NCBI RefSeq assembly: GCF_016881005.1
Contig: NZ_JACOPV010000008.1
Span: forward strand, 186,001-250,000
DNA length: 64,000 nucleotides
DNA from: Pseudomonas arcuscaelestis
GTDB taxonomy: Bacteria; Pseudomonadota; Gammaproteobacteria; Pseudomonadales; Pseudomonadaceae
Direction: 5' to 3'
Position 1 is the stretch's first letter, and each line of letters opens with the position of its first letter. Shown here one piece after another: positions 8,379-17,181 of the stretch. Position numbers and translations under genes: made by a program. A model generated the notes under the pieces. That model ran no database searches and was not told the origin of the DNA. It saw only the letters and a list, made by a program, of their open reading frames with translations.

Positions 8379-8635
8379 ACGACCCAAACGTCGAGCAGCC
8401 CTTCATCCTGAAGGGCTGCGATTTTTACTTTCCCTTCCCAGTTCACAAAGCAATCCACAAGACGTCGCAGCTGGTCAGACTCACCGGAGGAGGCGAGTAG
8501 GGGCACGGATGTGTGCACCTTCGGTAGAAGATGAGCTACCCGGTTCTGTAGCCCGAATACATGAAGTCCGTCTTCGAGAGCTGGGATAGCCGCGATCAGG
8601 TCGGCTTCACTATAAAAATCGTCGCGCTGTGTCAT
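8375..8635 (-). CDS. Small hypothetical protein, end of third transfer-region unit
   Basis: The protein has 86 residues (MTQRDDFYSEADLIAAIPAL...). I chose ATG 8635 because it overlaps the upstream stop as ATGA; the longer frame to 8707 runs deep into the preceding gene. It is mixed alpha/beta with no signal peptide or motif I recognise. Its last codons overlap the convergent partition operon by 4 nt. Its coding sequence near the stop contains the hairpin that ends the convergent transcript. Confidence 0.55.
   Translation of the reverse strand: MTQRDDFYSEADLIAAIPALEDGLHVFGLQNRVAHLLPKVHTSVPLLASSGESDQLRRLVDCFVNWEGKVKIAALQDEGLLDVWVV
8395..8425 (+). terminator. Rho-independent terminator of partition operon
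   Basis: A 10-bp stem, GCAGCCCTTC / GAAGGGCTGC, with a 5-nt loop (8395-8419) is followed by GATTTTTA, 16 nt after the stop of the ParR-like gene. It lies within the 3' end of the convergent minus-strand gene. Confidence 0.75.
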
Positions 8636-9048
8636 TTCAGTCGCTCCACCCAAAAAAGCCCCTCGGTAACGTAAACACGGATTGTTGGTCTCCGCGCGGC
8701 AAACCACTTCAGTGCGTACTCAAGAAATCCTGGATTGTCTGCTTCGATGGGTGAGTCAATGTCAGGTACCCGATCGACAACTGAGAATTGAACCTGGATG
8801 CCTGAAGGGCCCGATACCATAGCCAGGTCAAGTGCAGCCCCTGTATGGCTGGGGAGCGACAGAACATGTTCGGCGACCCACTCAGCGAAGTCAGCAATGG
8901 TTAGCGAGCCTTGGAAGCCTACCTGAGCTTTAGCAGCAGACCTCTTCAAAAAAACGTTTGAGGACGGCCCCCAGTTTTCCACGACCTCATTAGCATCGAA
9001 GGCATCTTTCTCATCGAGGTATGAGGCGTCGACGGTGTAGATTTGCAT
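8632..9048 (-). CDS. Hypothetical protein
   Basis: The protein has 138 residues from ATG 9048 (MQIYTVDASYLDEKDAF...), preceded by GGAG 10 nt upstream. ATG 9072 and TTG 9114 are alternative starts in the same frame. It is an acidic mixed alpha/beta protein with no signal peptide and no motif I recognise; the C-terminus (IRVYVTEGLFWVERLK) is beta-rich. It is coupled to the next gene by ATGA. It belongs to a small unit downstream of the lipoprotein gene, adjacent to the conjugation genes, but I see no evidence that it takes part in transfer. Confidence 0.55.
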   Translation of the reverse strand: MQIYTVDASYLDEKDAFDANEVVENWGPSSNVFLKRSAAKAQVGFQGSLTIADFAEWVAEHVLSLPSHTGAALDLAMVSGPSGIQVQFSVVDRVPDIDSPIEADNPGFLEYALKWFAARRPTIRVYVTEGLFWVERLK

Positions 9049-9115
9049 CGCTGGCTTGCTCCAAAACTGCATAATTTTTCTGTCCTGCTGGTGGCACACA
9101 TAAAGGAGAGGCAAA

Positions 9116-9664
9116 TTATGCGGATCGAACCAGAGACTTACGGTATACCTTCATGCTCGACATCCAACCAACAGCCATCGTTTTGACCGGAGGAACCGTG
9201 AGTCCATCACCGGCCGTTTCATGGATGCCTGGGCTGAAAATGTCGACTTCAGGGATCATGAAAACCCCGTTCGCTTCGAGCTGCTCTCGTACTGCTACCG
9301 AGTTGGCACCGGATAGAGTGGGAAATAATTCAATTGCTTTCATGATCAACTGCTCATCTTCCGTGACAGCGAGGTGCGGCACGAAAGGGTATGGAGCCTT
9401 CTGCAACTGGAGGCCAGGGTATGCAGCACTCACGCTCGACTGGCTCTCGGCTACGAGTGCCAACCTGAGTAGAAGTGCCTCAGTATCGAGCGTCCATGGG
9501 TAAGGGCAAGCCAACTCAGAGGCCGATGAAACCAATTCAACCCCGAAGGCTACCAACCCTTTCTCTGGGCCGGCCGCGGCGCAGCGGATCAGATTACCAG
9601 CCAGGTCGAGGCAGTAGGCTGGGCGAGGAGTGCCGGCCCATTGGAAAGTCAGTTCGCCTATCAT
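9116..9664 (-). CDS. Hypothetical protein
   Basis: The protein has 182 residues. It starts with ATG overlapping the stop of the upstream lipoprotein gene as ATGA. The sequence begins MIGELTFQWAGTPRPAYCLDL and is mainly beta-strand/loop. It has no transmembrane segment and no recognised motif. It is co-transcribed with the lipoprotein and two further small genes, and its function is unknown. Confidence 0.6.
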   Translation of the reverse strand: MIGELTFQWAGTPRPAYCLDLAGNLIRCAAAGPEKGLVAFGVELVSSASELACPYPWTLDTEALLLRLALVAESQSSVSAAYPGLQLQKAPYPFVPHLAVTEDEQLIMKAIELFPTLSGANSVAVREQLEANGVFMIPEVDIFSPGIHETAGDGLTVPPVKTMAVGWMSSMKVYRKSLVRSA

Positions 9665-10611
9665 TTGGATTCCATGATCTCTTGGAACGTTTCGAGAACC
9701 TTGCTTACGCCAGTCTCAATGTAATGCTGGCCGTAGTAGGCTTGCCGAGATGGTTGCTGCGAACCATTGCCTTCTGAAAGCGGGACACCCTTGTACTTAC
9801 CGCCAACGTCCGAAACGATTGCTGCTTGAACCCGCTTTACGGTGGCTACGTCGCTTTTCTGTGGAAGCCAGGCTCGAGTCACCTTGCCATCCGGGTTTAC
9901 TAGGAAAACCATGGTTGGCCAGTAGTCATAGAACTTGCTCGCCTCGTCGGCCAGCCCACCCATATGGTTAATGACCTGCATTTGGCCCATGCCTGTAGTG
10001 TCGTTTCCAATCTGCAGGTAAGGGGTGATCCAATCCTTGAACGAAAGTTGTGGCCCACCCGATACGCGTGCTGCTGGCGAAACGAAGTAGTTGTCGATGC
10101 ACAACCGAAAGGCTTTCTCGCAAGGCGAGTTTCTGAAGGTAAGCCAATAGCCGCTGTAGGCCTTGTTGCTAGCCGTTAGTGAGGCCGGAACACCGTCATA
10201 ACCCAGGAAGTTGACCTCAACATCAATGTTGTTGGCTTTCAACCATTGACTTACACCACCGATGAAAAGGCTGTCTTTGGCCGATCGGTCTGCAGCAGAA
10301 TCAGCTCGCCCGAACCCGTTTCGCAAAAGGGCCAAATCGTTGCCTGGAGCCTTGTAGTCGGAATAGACGTTCGAAGCGATCCAGAGTGACCATCCTTTTG
10401 GTTTCCAATCCGACTTGTCAAAGAACCACGCCCGGCCTCCCGGCGCTTTCGAATCGGGGACGCTCTTCAGGGCAATGACAGAACCTGGAAGACGGAAAGC
10501 AGCCGTATCCTGGAGGGCACCTCCGATCCAAGATGGGGTGGTTGGCGTGTTGGACTCACCACATCCTGCCAATGCTACTGCGGCGAGTGCCGCAACCATC
10601 AACTTCTTCAT
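9661..10611 (-). CDS. Lipoprotein with thioredoxin-like region, transfer-associated
   Basis: The protein has 316 residues. A lipoprotein signal peptide (MKKLMVAALAAVALAGCGES) gives Cys at residue 17 for lipidation. The periplasmic part has two Cys in the middle (SPCEKAFRLCIDNYF). A later segment (YDYWPTMVFLVNPDGKVTRAWLPQ) resembles the cis-Pro strand and final strand of thioredoxin/DsbC folds, like parts of TraF or TrbB. A CxxC redox motif is absent, so oxidoreductase activity is doubtful. It lies just beyond the terminator of the main tra operon and has its own candidate promoter, so it may be expressed independently. An accessory assembly role is inferred from location. Confidence 0.6.
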   Translation of the reverse strand: MKKLMVAALAAVALAGCGESNTPTTPSWIGGALQDTAAFRLPGSVIALKSVPDSKAPGGRAWFFDKSDWKPKGWSLWIASNVYSDYKAPGNDLALLRNGFGRADSAADRSAKDSLFIGGVSQWLKANNIDVEVNFLGYDGVPASLTASNKAYSGYWLTFRNSPCEKAFRLCIDNYFVSPAARVSGGPQLSFKDWITPYLQIGNDTTGMGQMQVINHMGGLADEASKFYDYWPTMVFLVNPDGKVTRAWLPQKSDVATVKRVQAAIVSDVGGKYKGVPLSEGNGSQQPSRQAYYGQHYIETGVSKVLETFQEIMESK

Positions 10612-10697
10612 AATTCAGCTCCGTTATGTGGACATGAATCGTTGTAACGACCCAGCCAGGGATTCCAACCCCCGAGGTAGATCTTAAATTGGGGCGG

Positions 10698-10727
10698 ATT
10701 ATGAGCGTGTAAGCGAATTGACACCAA
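10698..10727 (-). promoter_or_regulatory. Candidate sigma-70 promoter of the lipoprotein unit
   Basis: On the minus strand TTGGTG (10727-10722) and CATAAT (10703-10698) are separated by 18 bp, about 87 nt before the lipoprotein start. The -10 box matches consensus at 5/6 and the -35 at 4/6. Confidence 0.4.
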
Positions 10728-10751
10728 TGCCTGTCCCGCATTTCCAAAAGA

Positions 10752-10771
10752 AAGCCCGCTTGCGCGGGCTT
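10752..10771 (-). terminator. Terminator of the main tra operon
   Basis: An 8-bp stem, AAGCCCGC / GCGGGCTT, with a 4-nt loop lies 5 nt past the traG stop and is followed on the minus strand by TCTTTT. It separates the main tra operon from the lipoprotein unit. Confidence 0.7.
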
Positions 10772-10775
10772 GTTT

Positions 10776-12803
10776 TCAGGGTTTAGGGGTGCCTGGTGTT
10801 GGTGCCGGCGGGGTCGTCGGCCCTGAGGGGCCAGAGGGTTGGGCAGGCTTCGTGGGGGTCGGGCTCCGTGAAAGTTGACTCCCGGCAGCTGAGTACGAGC
10901 TTTTGGAAGGTGCAGGTGGAGTGAATCTCACATTCATGCCTCCCGTAGAGTACGGGCCACCAAGACCGCCACCTCCACCACCACCGACTCCTTTGGCAGC
11001 GTTAGCAGCTTTGCCTGCAGCGCCTACTAGCTTGGCTGGGCCGCGGAGCATGCTCAAAGCTTTACTGCCGATCTTGATTGCTGTGCCGACCACGGCGCCG
11101 CCAGTTGCAGCCATTCCAGTAGCTGCACCGCCAGGGTTGAACCCGGAAAGGCCTTTTACATCATCCCAGATCAGCATTTTAGCGATGATGATTTCGACTG
11201 CAGTCAGTGCCATGAAAATAATGTACTGGGCAGAACTAGCGGATATGAGCAACGGATAGTTTTCTGAAAAATTACCCGCTGTCAGGCCTGTCATTAACTC
11301 GCTGTTCATTGCCAGCAAGGTAGCTGCCATTGTCAGGCAAAGATTATTAATGAGTGGAATCATGAACGAAAACGCCAGGATTTTCACGTAACTAATGAGA
11401 ATACTGGGGTTAACAAAAACGGCAAATACACAGATGACTGGGAATAAAACCACCAAAATCCCAGCGAGCATCGCGCATCCGTTGATCATTGTAGGGATCT
11501 TGAACGTTAGCATCCACTGCTTAAACCACATTCCAATGTCTTGGATTTTAGTCATGAGCGACTTCGCAGTGTCATCGACACCCCAGTTGAAAGCTTGGCC
11601 GGAACGGGTTTCAGAGCCGAAAAGAGGAATTGCGGACGGATTTTCCTTATCAAGTTTCCTTTGCTCAGCAAGGTTCTCAATATTTTTGATCATCAATTCC
11701 TGGGCATGAATTCCGTCGCGCATAAATGCCGATCGTTTGGCTGTAGGGATTTCTCTGCTCACAGCATTGGTCCAATTCGCAACAGCCTTATGAACCATCC
11801 CGTACATCTGTAGACAGTCTTTAGGGTAAAACCTGACCTCCTGCTCTGGGGTTATAGGAGATGTATCAGTCAGTGTTGGGTTTCTGTACATTTTGTTATT
11901 ATCATTTTCAGTAGCCTTCTCGAATTCTAATCTCCCCTCGTTCTTTTTATCGGGGAAATACTGTCTTACCCAATACTCCTCTGACGGCATAAGGTACGAC
12001 TTCGTACCATCCCGGAACGGGTTTGCATCCTCAGGAATTCTCCCAAGCATGGTTCTAGCCTTGTCTACATTTCCAGCAACCTCGTAGTCTTTCTTCAGCA
12101 TCTGGTAACCATTCCAGATGTTTCCGCCTACATACATACTTAGAGCTTTGCTGTTTGCAGGCCCACCTGCCTTGATTGCTTCATAACTGTCCTTGGTAAT
12201 CTGGTTAACCTCTATCTGGTTAATCCCCGTAGACCCGAAAAGTCCAACAAATTTACCCAGCGCCCTTGTGTCTGGTTCTGTTCCTGCAGTGGAGGCGAGA
12301 GCGGATTGACATTGTGTTATGTAATCTTCATACATCTCGCGAACAGGGCTATCGTTAAATTTTCTGAGAGTACCTTCATCCGTAACATGGTATGCATTTT
12401 CAAATGCAAGCTCCATCGCGGTCTCTCGGTTAACACTATCGAGTGCTGATTTAAACAGTTGATAAATGTTGCCAATGAGTTGCACAGACCAACCAGCGCC
12501 TGCGGAAAGCCCCACGGATCCGCCAGCTGGTCCTATGTTGTAGTTGCCTGGCTGTAATAGCATTGCAACCAGAAGCACAACACCAGCAGCGCTTGCTGCG
12601 GTCTTGAGTCGGTCGACTGGGGCCTTCATAGTCAATAGACTGACCCATGCCAGACCACCCCAGAGGCAGAGGTTCATTGCCGCCTGAGTGAAGGACTGAT
12701 TATAGGCCTGCCACATGTTGATGTAATGGCTGACCAGCTCGCCAAAGTTTGAGTTGACTATCTGTAGATAGTCATAGTTGGGTACATCTGATTCGGTAGC
12801 CAT
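10776..12803 (-). CDS. traG: TraG-like conjugal transfer protein (mating-pair assembly), short form
   Basis: The protein has 675 residues. F-type TraG is an inner-membrane protein whose N-terminal half works with TraH and TraF in pilus assembly and mating-pair stabilisation. Several hydrophobic helices are visible, at about 38-60, 75-95, 440-480 and 500-550 (for example MLAGILVVLFPVICVFAVFV). The long central part is polar and periplasmic. The C-terminus is Gly-, Pro- and Ser-rich (GVGGGGGGGLGGP). It is about 260 residues shorter than F TraG and appears to lack the C-terminal periplasmic domain that in F mediates stabilisation/entry exclusion. The start overlaps the traH stop (TAATG). It is the last gene before the operon terminator. 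Confidence 0.85.
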   Translation of the reverse strand: MATESDVPNYDYLQIVNSNFGELVSHYINMWQAYNQSFTQAAMNLCLWGGLAWVSLLTMKAPVDRLKTAASAAGVVLLVAMLLQPGNYNIGPAGGSVGLSAGAGWSVQLIGNIYQLFKSALDSVNRETAMELAFENAYHVTDEGTLRKFNDSPVREMYEDYITQCQSALASTAGTEPDTRALGKFVGLFGSTGINQIEVNQITKDSYEAIKAGGPANSKALSMYVGGNIWNGYQMLKKDYEVAGNVDKARTMLGRIPEDANPFRDGTKSYLMPSEEYWVRQYFPDKKNEGRLEFEKATENDNNKMYRNPTLTDTSPITPEQEVRFYPKDCLQMYGMVHKAVANWTNAVSREIPTAKRSAFMRDGIHAQELMIKNIENLAEQRKLDKENPSAIPLFGSETRSGQAFNWGVDDTAKSLMTKIQDIGMWFKQWMLTFKIPTMINGCAMLAGILVVLFPVICVFAVFVNPSILISYVKILAFSFMIPLINNLCLTMAATLLAMNSELMTGLTAGNFSENYPLLISASSAQYIIFMALTAVEIIIAKMLIWDDVKGLSGFNPGGAATGMAATGGAVVGTAIKIGSKALSMLRGPAKLVGAAGKAANAAKGVGGGGGGGLGGPYSTGGMNVRFTPPAPSKSSYSAAGSQLSRSPTPTKPAQPSGPSGPTTPPAPTPGTPKP

Positions 12804-14185
12804 TACTGAGTCATCCGCTGCATGCCGTTAACAACTTTCTGCCGATCTTGGTCGTGCTGAATTCGAGCCTGAAGTGCCTTGTATTGCTGACGAAGACCGA
12901 AGACCGAGTATTTGGTTCGTTCAACAACCTCGGTGCTCAGAATTACATTGTCAGGTTGGTTAGCAATACCGCTCGAAACCCCGATCTCGATCTTTGAAAT
13001 CACATCATCAAGCTCTTTAAGCATTGCAAGGGTCGCAAGTTGCCGCTCAGTAGCGATGAACATTGCCGGGCTGCCTTTAGCAAGGTTCCGCATGAATTGA
13101 TGTTCGTGGTCACTCACAACAATCTCAGAACGAGAGATGAGTTCTTTATAAGATTTAGTGTTCTTGAAGCTGGATGAGTCGGCGGAATAAACCGAGTGGT
13201 AGAGCTCCATGTACTCCGTAGTCAAGGACTTAGAGAGACTCTCGATTGTTAACGACCGCGGGCTTACGGAAGCCGCATCCCCTTGAACGCTATAGGAGGG
13301 GACGAGCGCGCCGTACTTTTTGATGTCTTCGCAACCAAGTTCAGAAGCTGCAAGCACAAGACCTGCACTGCCTTCAGGTGCACCGCCGCTGCAGGATTTA
13401 CTGGAAATTGATGCTTTATCACCGCCGAGGCCAGAGCCAGTGCCTGCACCATTATTGGTTCCGCCAGATACTGAAGATTTCCAACCAACTAACCCGCCGG
13501 TCGCACTCGAGACCCCACCCATTAGGCTGTTCGCGCGATCCGATGTTTTCTGTTTGAACTCATTCATCTGGCTGATCAAGGATCCGGTCAGCCCTTCGCC
13601 TGCCATGCATTTCGAGCTTTTGAAACCCTCGTCAACCGTGCAATCGGCCTCGGCTAGAGCTTGCTTCTTCTCGTCGTAGGCCTTGTCGGCAAGTGACCGT
13701 ACACCAGAGCAGGTGAGGTTAGAGAGGTCGAGACCAAACTGACCAACGGTATTCAACTGATCGATCACAGACTTTACAGTCGGCTGGCTATAAGCGAGAA
13801 ACATGATGGCCAGTGAAGGAGCGTTCTGTATGAACTGTTCAACCATCTCTGCGTACTGTCCGATCTGACCATCGAGAACAGTGCCAAGGTTCAAGCCATT
13901 ACAGCCAACGCCGACTTCTGTGGCTGCATAGCCACTAACAACGTCTGTCCTTTGATCCTGGAAAGGGGCAAAGGTGTCAAACGCAAAGCTGCTTGTCTTG
14001 CTTGCATCACTGACGGCACTGCCTTTGACCGTCTCGCCAAACAGTCCGGTGACGTCGTCCATTCGGCGATCCCACGGTGAATCGGATGAATCCTTTACGA
14101 TTTCAGACGGCGCCGCAACAGCGCTCAACGATACCAACGCTGAAATTGTGACAGCCAGGACGCTCTTGAATTTAATATTCTTCAT
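12803..14185 (-). CDS. traH: TraH-like conjugal transfer pilus assembly protein
   Basis: The protein has 460 residues, the normal length for TraH. A cleavable signal peptide (MKNIKFKSVLAVTISALVSLSAVAA) is followed by PSEIVKD. TraH features are visible: an early glycine-rich segment (YAATEVGVGCNGLNLGTVLDGQIGQ), conserved Cys (VGVGCNG, LTCSGVR, ADCTVDEGF, SSKCMAGEG, KSCSGGAPEG, LGCEDIKKYG), and coiled-coil-prone C-terminal helices. TraH is a periplasmic/outer-membrane-associated protein of F-type systems that cooperates with TraF and TraG, which flank it here. The start follows the traF stop closely, and the end overlaps the traG start. Confidence 0.88.
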   Translation of the reverse strand: MKNIKFKSVLAVTISALVSLSAVAAPSEIVKDSSDSPWDRRMDDVTGLFGETVKGSAVSDASKTSSFAFDTFAPFQDQRTDVVSGYAATEVGVGCNGLNLGTVLDGQIGQYAEMVEQFIQNAPSLAIMFLAYSQPTVKSVIDQLNTVGQFGLDLSNLTCSGVRSLADKAYDEKKQALAEADCTVDEGFKSSKCMAGEGLTGSLISQMNEFKQKTSDRANSLMGGVSSATGGLVGWKSSVSGGTNNGAGTGSGLGGDKASISSKSCSGGAPEGSAGLVLAASELGCEDIKKYGALVPSYSVQGDAASVSPRSLTIESLSKSLTTEYMELYHSVYSADSSSFKNTKSYKELISRSEIVVSDHEHQFMRNLAKGSPAMFIATERQLATLAMLKELDDVISKIEIGVSSGIANQPDNVILSTEVVERTKYSVFGLRQQYKALQARIQHDQDRQKVVNGMQRMTQ

Positions 14186-14186
14186 G

Positions 14187-15068
14187 TTATGCGCCCTTTT
14201 TTTCTGGCTGTATGTAAGTCATTGCCTGGAAATGATCTTCAAGTTGTTTGAGTGTACGGTTACCCACCAGGCTTTTACGTCGATTTACCTTTGTGTTGTC
14301 GATCCAGGAAATCGGCCACGAGGTCACACCGAGCTTCTGGATGTTGATACTTTCCTCCCGGGTAAGTACACGCCCAGTAAGACCCCGTTGTGTCACATGT
14401 TTGAGGAACGCATCGCGGTCGCCATCGAGTTGGAATACCTTGATTTTAAGTTTTGGATATTTTTTCTGCACAGTAGAAAGGATCTGTAGTTGCTTTTCAC
14501 ATACTGGGCAGGTCGACTCTACAAATACAGACATGCTTACGTTGTCAGTGTCGATGTATTTGACCGCAGCTGACTTTTCAGTTGCGGCATCCAAACCTTT
14601 GATGTTCTTGAGATCGCCATTCTTCCACATGGCCATTTTGTACAGTTCGGCTGACTTATGATACTCGCCCCACGTGTTGTCCATATACGAGACCAGCTCT
14701 GCAGCTGCCTCTGGGGTCTGATTCAACTGTAGGTTTATCACAGCACTTGGTGTGCCGGGCTGGAAGTTGAATTCAATACCGGATTTTCCAATCATGCGCA
14801 TAGGCGCTTGAGGGTTTTTCTTGGCATTGCGGTTCAGCTCAGAACAATTGCGCATCCAGTCCATGTTCTGGCAATCGAGAATGTTCGGTAGCTTGTCCAG
14901 CTCAGCGTTCTCACGATCCTCGTTGAACTTGTCAACCTTCGCCATCGCAACAGCGATAGCGTTTGTCAGTACCTCATTAGGATTGTTGGCATCTGACAGT
15001 ACGGATGGCGCATTGACGGCCAGGCCTCCAGCAATGAACGCTAAGGCCAATTTTATAGAGTTCTTCAT
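14187..15068 (-). CDS. traF: TraF/DsbC-like thioredoxin-fold conjugation protein
   Basis: The protein has 293 residues with a signal peptide (MKNSIKLALAFIAGGLAVNA). A C-terminal thioredoxin fold carries a canonical CxxC (ESTCPVCEKQL) and the downstream cis-Pro region (GVTSWPISWID). F-type TraF lacks an active CxxC, while TrbB/DsbC homologues have it, so this protein combines a TraF-like position (immediately before TraH and TraG) with a working disulfide-isomerase motif. It probably acts in the periplasm to fold the Cys-rich TraH. ATG 15068 is preceded by GAGGAAATT-like spacing. Confidence 0.8.
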   Translation of the reverse strand: MKNSIKLALAFIAGGLAVNAPSVLSDANNPNEVLTNAIAVAMAKVDKFNEDRENAELDKLPNILDCQNMDWMRNCSELNRNAKKNPQAPMRMIGKSGIEFNFQPGTPSAVINLQLNQTPEAAAELVSYMDNTWGEYHKSAELYKMAMWKNGDLKNIKGLDAATEKSAAVKYIDTDNVSMSVFVESTCPVCEKQLQILSTVQKKYPKLKIKVFQLDGDRDAFLKHVTQRGLTGRVLTREESINIQKLGVTSWPISWIDNTKVNRRKSLVGNRTLKQLEDHFQAMTYIQPEKKGA

Positions 15069-15075
15069 AATTTCC

Positions 15076-15873
15076 TTACCTGAGAACAGCAGATAGTTCG
15101 GTTATTACTGACTGAGCGCCGCTCAAAATTTTCGCTCGTCCCTTTTGTGGGACCATCACAATTGCCGGTGTAGATCGAATACCGTATTTACTGGCCTCCA
15201 CTCCATTCATGTCCGGGCGGAAGCCAGTTAACGGAACTGAGCCTGATGCTGGGGTAAAGACACGGCGCGGGTCCCAATTTGCCTGGTCAATCAGGACGTA
15301 GTACTCAAAAGCGACCTGTTGACCAAAGCGAGCTTTTGCATCTTTAGCAATCTCGACTAGGTCACCCGCTGAGCTAGCGTTGTCAGCAATGAACATTTTG
15401 ATAGTTGCAGTTGGCGCGACCGATTCTTGCTCACCAACAAATCTACCAACCTGTGCCTGCATACGCGCCTGAGCCTGCTTTGCAGCTGCAATGTCTTTCG
15501 GCATTGGAAGTCCGCTTGTTCCCGCTATAGTTGGGGTACCATTTTGTCTGGCCAGCATTCCTTCTACTTGGGCAAGCATTGCTGCACTACCTTTGTGACC
15601 TCGGTCCGCGGCGGCTTTAAAAAACTTTTCGGCTCGTGGCAAGTTGTCTGGATATTCAGGTGAGCGGAGCATCAGGTTGCCAAGGTGGAACATCGCAATA
15701 ATGTTTCCTGCTTTAGCCTCTGGGAAAAGGATGTCCCAGGCTTTCTGCTTCTCACCTTTAAGCGCTGCCATTAAACCTTCGCCTACACGCTGGTCTGCAT
15801 TGGGCCCAACTGGGCCCGCTAACACGTGAGTTGAGATCAAACTAGCGAACAGCAGCCAAAGATACGGACGCAA
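15076..15873 (-). CDS. Sel1-repeat / TrbC-like periplasmic conjugation protein
   Basis: The protein has 265 residues. Translation most likely begins at TTG 15873, 6-9 nt after AGGAG; the gene overlaps the upstream lytic transglycosylase by 32 nt. A signal peptide (LISTHVLAG) is followed by one or two Sel1/TPR-like helical repeats at about residues 35-100 (AMFHLGNLMLRSPEYPDN, AEKFFKAAADRGHKGSAAML). The C-terminal 110 residues look like F-type TrbC: a thioredoxin-like fold without CxxC, ending in YGIRSTPAIVMVPQ. TrbC is a periplasmic assembly factor, usually with TraW. The Sel1 part is an unusual addition and may provide the protein contacts. Confidence 0.7.
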   Translation of the reverse strand: MRPYLWLLFASLISTHVLAGPVGPNADQRVGEGLMAALKGEKQKAWDILFPEAKAGNIIAMFHLGNLMLRSPEYPDNLPRAEKFFKAAADRGHKGSAAMLAQVEGMLARQNGTPTIAGTSGLPMPKDIAAAKQAQARMQAQVGRFVGEQESVAPTATIKMFIADNASSAGDLVEIAKDAKARFGQQVAFEYYVLIDQANWDPRRVFTPASGSVPLTGFRPDMNGVEASKYGIRSTPAIVMVPQKGRAKILSGAQSVITELSAVLR

Positions 15874-16525
15874 GACGTTTCTCCTCTTTGTATTTTGGGA
15901 TCAGGTACCCGAGGTATACCTCGCGCGCTGTTCGCGTGGCTGAATGGTAATAACCAGCGGCGAGTATCTCGTTTCCGTGCTTCTTCTTTAGTTTTGCAAC
16001 TCGAGCTGCAGCAAAATCCAGGTTGTACGCTGGATCAAACCAAGTCTGAACAGTCGCGATGCCTTGACCATTCCACTTGTAGTTCACCTGAGCTATGCCG
16101 ATGTCGGTATTGATCAATCTAAGTTTCCGTACCCGAAGTTCTCCCCTACTAAGTTTCCTGCTGTCATCTGTGCGAAGACGCAGGCCTGAAGTACGGGCGT
16201 AGTTCGCATAGAGTTCTGCTGCACCTTGTGTTGCGAAAAATCGGCGGGAAACCTTTCCGTTGTGCAGTACCGATTTCACAAGCCATGGAGCTTTTGTGAG
16301 TGACCAGAGCACACTTACTGCGCGGTCTTTACTCTTGAACTGGAACGACTCGCCATCAGCGTTGAACGTCCATGGATTTTTCCTAGACTCATGGGCTGCA
16401 ATAGCGCGAAGAAGCAGTCGGTCGACACCGTGTCTTTGAGCAGCAGCATCAATAACCGCGTCATACGGCGAGCTGTACGCCCAACTTGTGTAAACCATCA
16501 ACAGAAGCAGTGACCACCGAATCAC
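15842..16525 (-). CDS. Lytic transglycosylase (SLT/VirB1-like)
   Basis: The protein has 227 residues and starts at GTG, overlapping the previous stop as GTGA. A signal peptide (LLLLMVYTSWAYS) precedes a goose-type lysozyme fold. The catalytic Glu is in RAIAAHESRKNPW, where the preceding HGVDRLLLRAI is typical. Later SLT blocks are visible as DIGIAQVNYKWNG and YNLDFAAARVAKL. These enzymes cleave the glycan strands so that the transfer apparatus can cross the wall. Its place inside the tra operon supports that role. The insertion between blocks (about residues 55-120) is longer than in VirB1. Confidence 0.85.
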   Translation of the reverse strand: MIRWSLLLLMVYTSWAYSSPYDAVIDAAAQRHGVDRLLLRAIAAHESRKNPWTFNADGESFQFKSKDRAVSVLWSLTKAPWLVKSVLHNGKVSRRFFATQGAAELYANYARTSGLRLRTDDSRKLSRGELRVRKLRLINTDIGIAQVNYKWNGQGIATVQTWFDPAYNLDFAAARVAKLKKKHGNEILAAGYYHSATRTAREVYLGYLIPKYKEEKRLASVSLAAVR

Positions 16526-17181
16526 AGCGGACCACCATCGATTGTTGAAAAGCTGTGTTTCTGGAGCCAGCGTACCGAACGCACGCGCTCAGGAAAGCTG
16601 CGGTCTAACCTCCGGAATAGGGGTGGATGAGGGTTGTCTGCGCTGGTACCCAGTTGCTCATGGAGCATTTCGTGATGAATTACGTACTTGACCACACACC
16701 GCGGTGCGTCGTGGCCAATGGACTTGCTGAGACCCTGGTGAATCAGGAATACCTTTTGACCATCGATTACCTCGGTACTGCCCGCAGGTACAAAGAGGGT
16801 ATCCGTACTGACGCGGTTGATTCGCCTGGCGGTCTTGTCCCAGTCGGGTACTCGGAGCTTCTGCAGGACCTTGATGTATAGCTTTGAAGCCTCTTCGTGG
16901 TTCATGTCTACGAAAGGTTCTAAGGCCGTGCGGGCATCGTGGTAATGCCGGTTAACAAACAGATTCACTGCTGCTTCAAGGTCGGCGAGCTGGGCCTTCG
17001 TTAGTCTGCCCGGCTCCAGCTTCGGCTCATCGGCTTCGCTGGCGCTGGGGATACCCCAGCGCACTTCGATCAAGTTGGGTGCGCGAAAATGACACTCAGA
17101 GACCTCAGCAGCTAGACGGGCCAGGAACAGCTCATCCGCGCTGCTGATCTGCTCATGAATGTTAAATCGACGGGCACCCAT
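16522..17181 (-). CDS. SprT-like putative zinc metallopeptidase
   Basis: The protein has 219 residues. An HExxH motif occurs as HHEMLHEQL at about residues 170-178, preceded by a hydrophobic strand (VVKYVI), the usual SprT/minigluzincin arrangement; a later His/Glu-containing segment (LDRSFPERVRSV) may supply a third ligand. The first 80 residues are helical and lack a signal peptide, so the protein is probably cytoplasmic. It sits between a large membrane-anchored protein and the transglycosylase and overlaps both. Such proteins are occasional passengers of conjugation operons; the substrate is unknown. Confidence 0.6.
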   Translation of the reverse strand: MGARRFNIHEQISSADELFLARLAAEVSECHFRAPNLIEVRWGIPSASEADEPKLEPGRLTKAQLADLEAAVNLFVNRHYHDARTALEPFVDMNHEEASKLYIKVLQKLRVPDWDKTARRINRVSTDTLFVPAGSTEVIDGQKVFLIHQGLSKSIGHDAPRCVVKYVIHHEMLHEQLGTSADNPHPPLFRRLDRSFPERVRSVRWLQKHSFSTIDGGPL

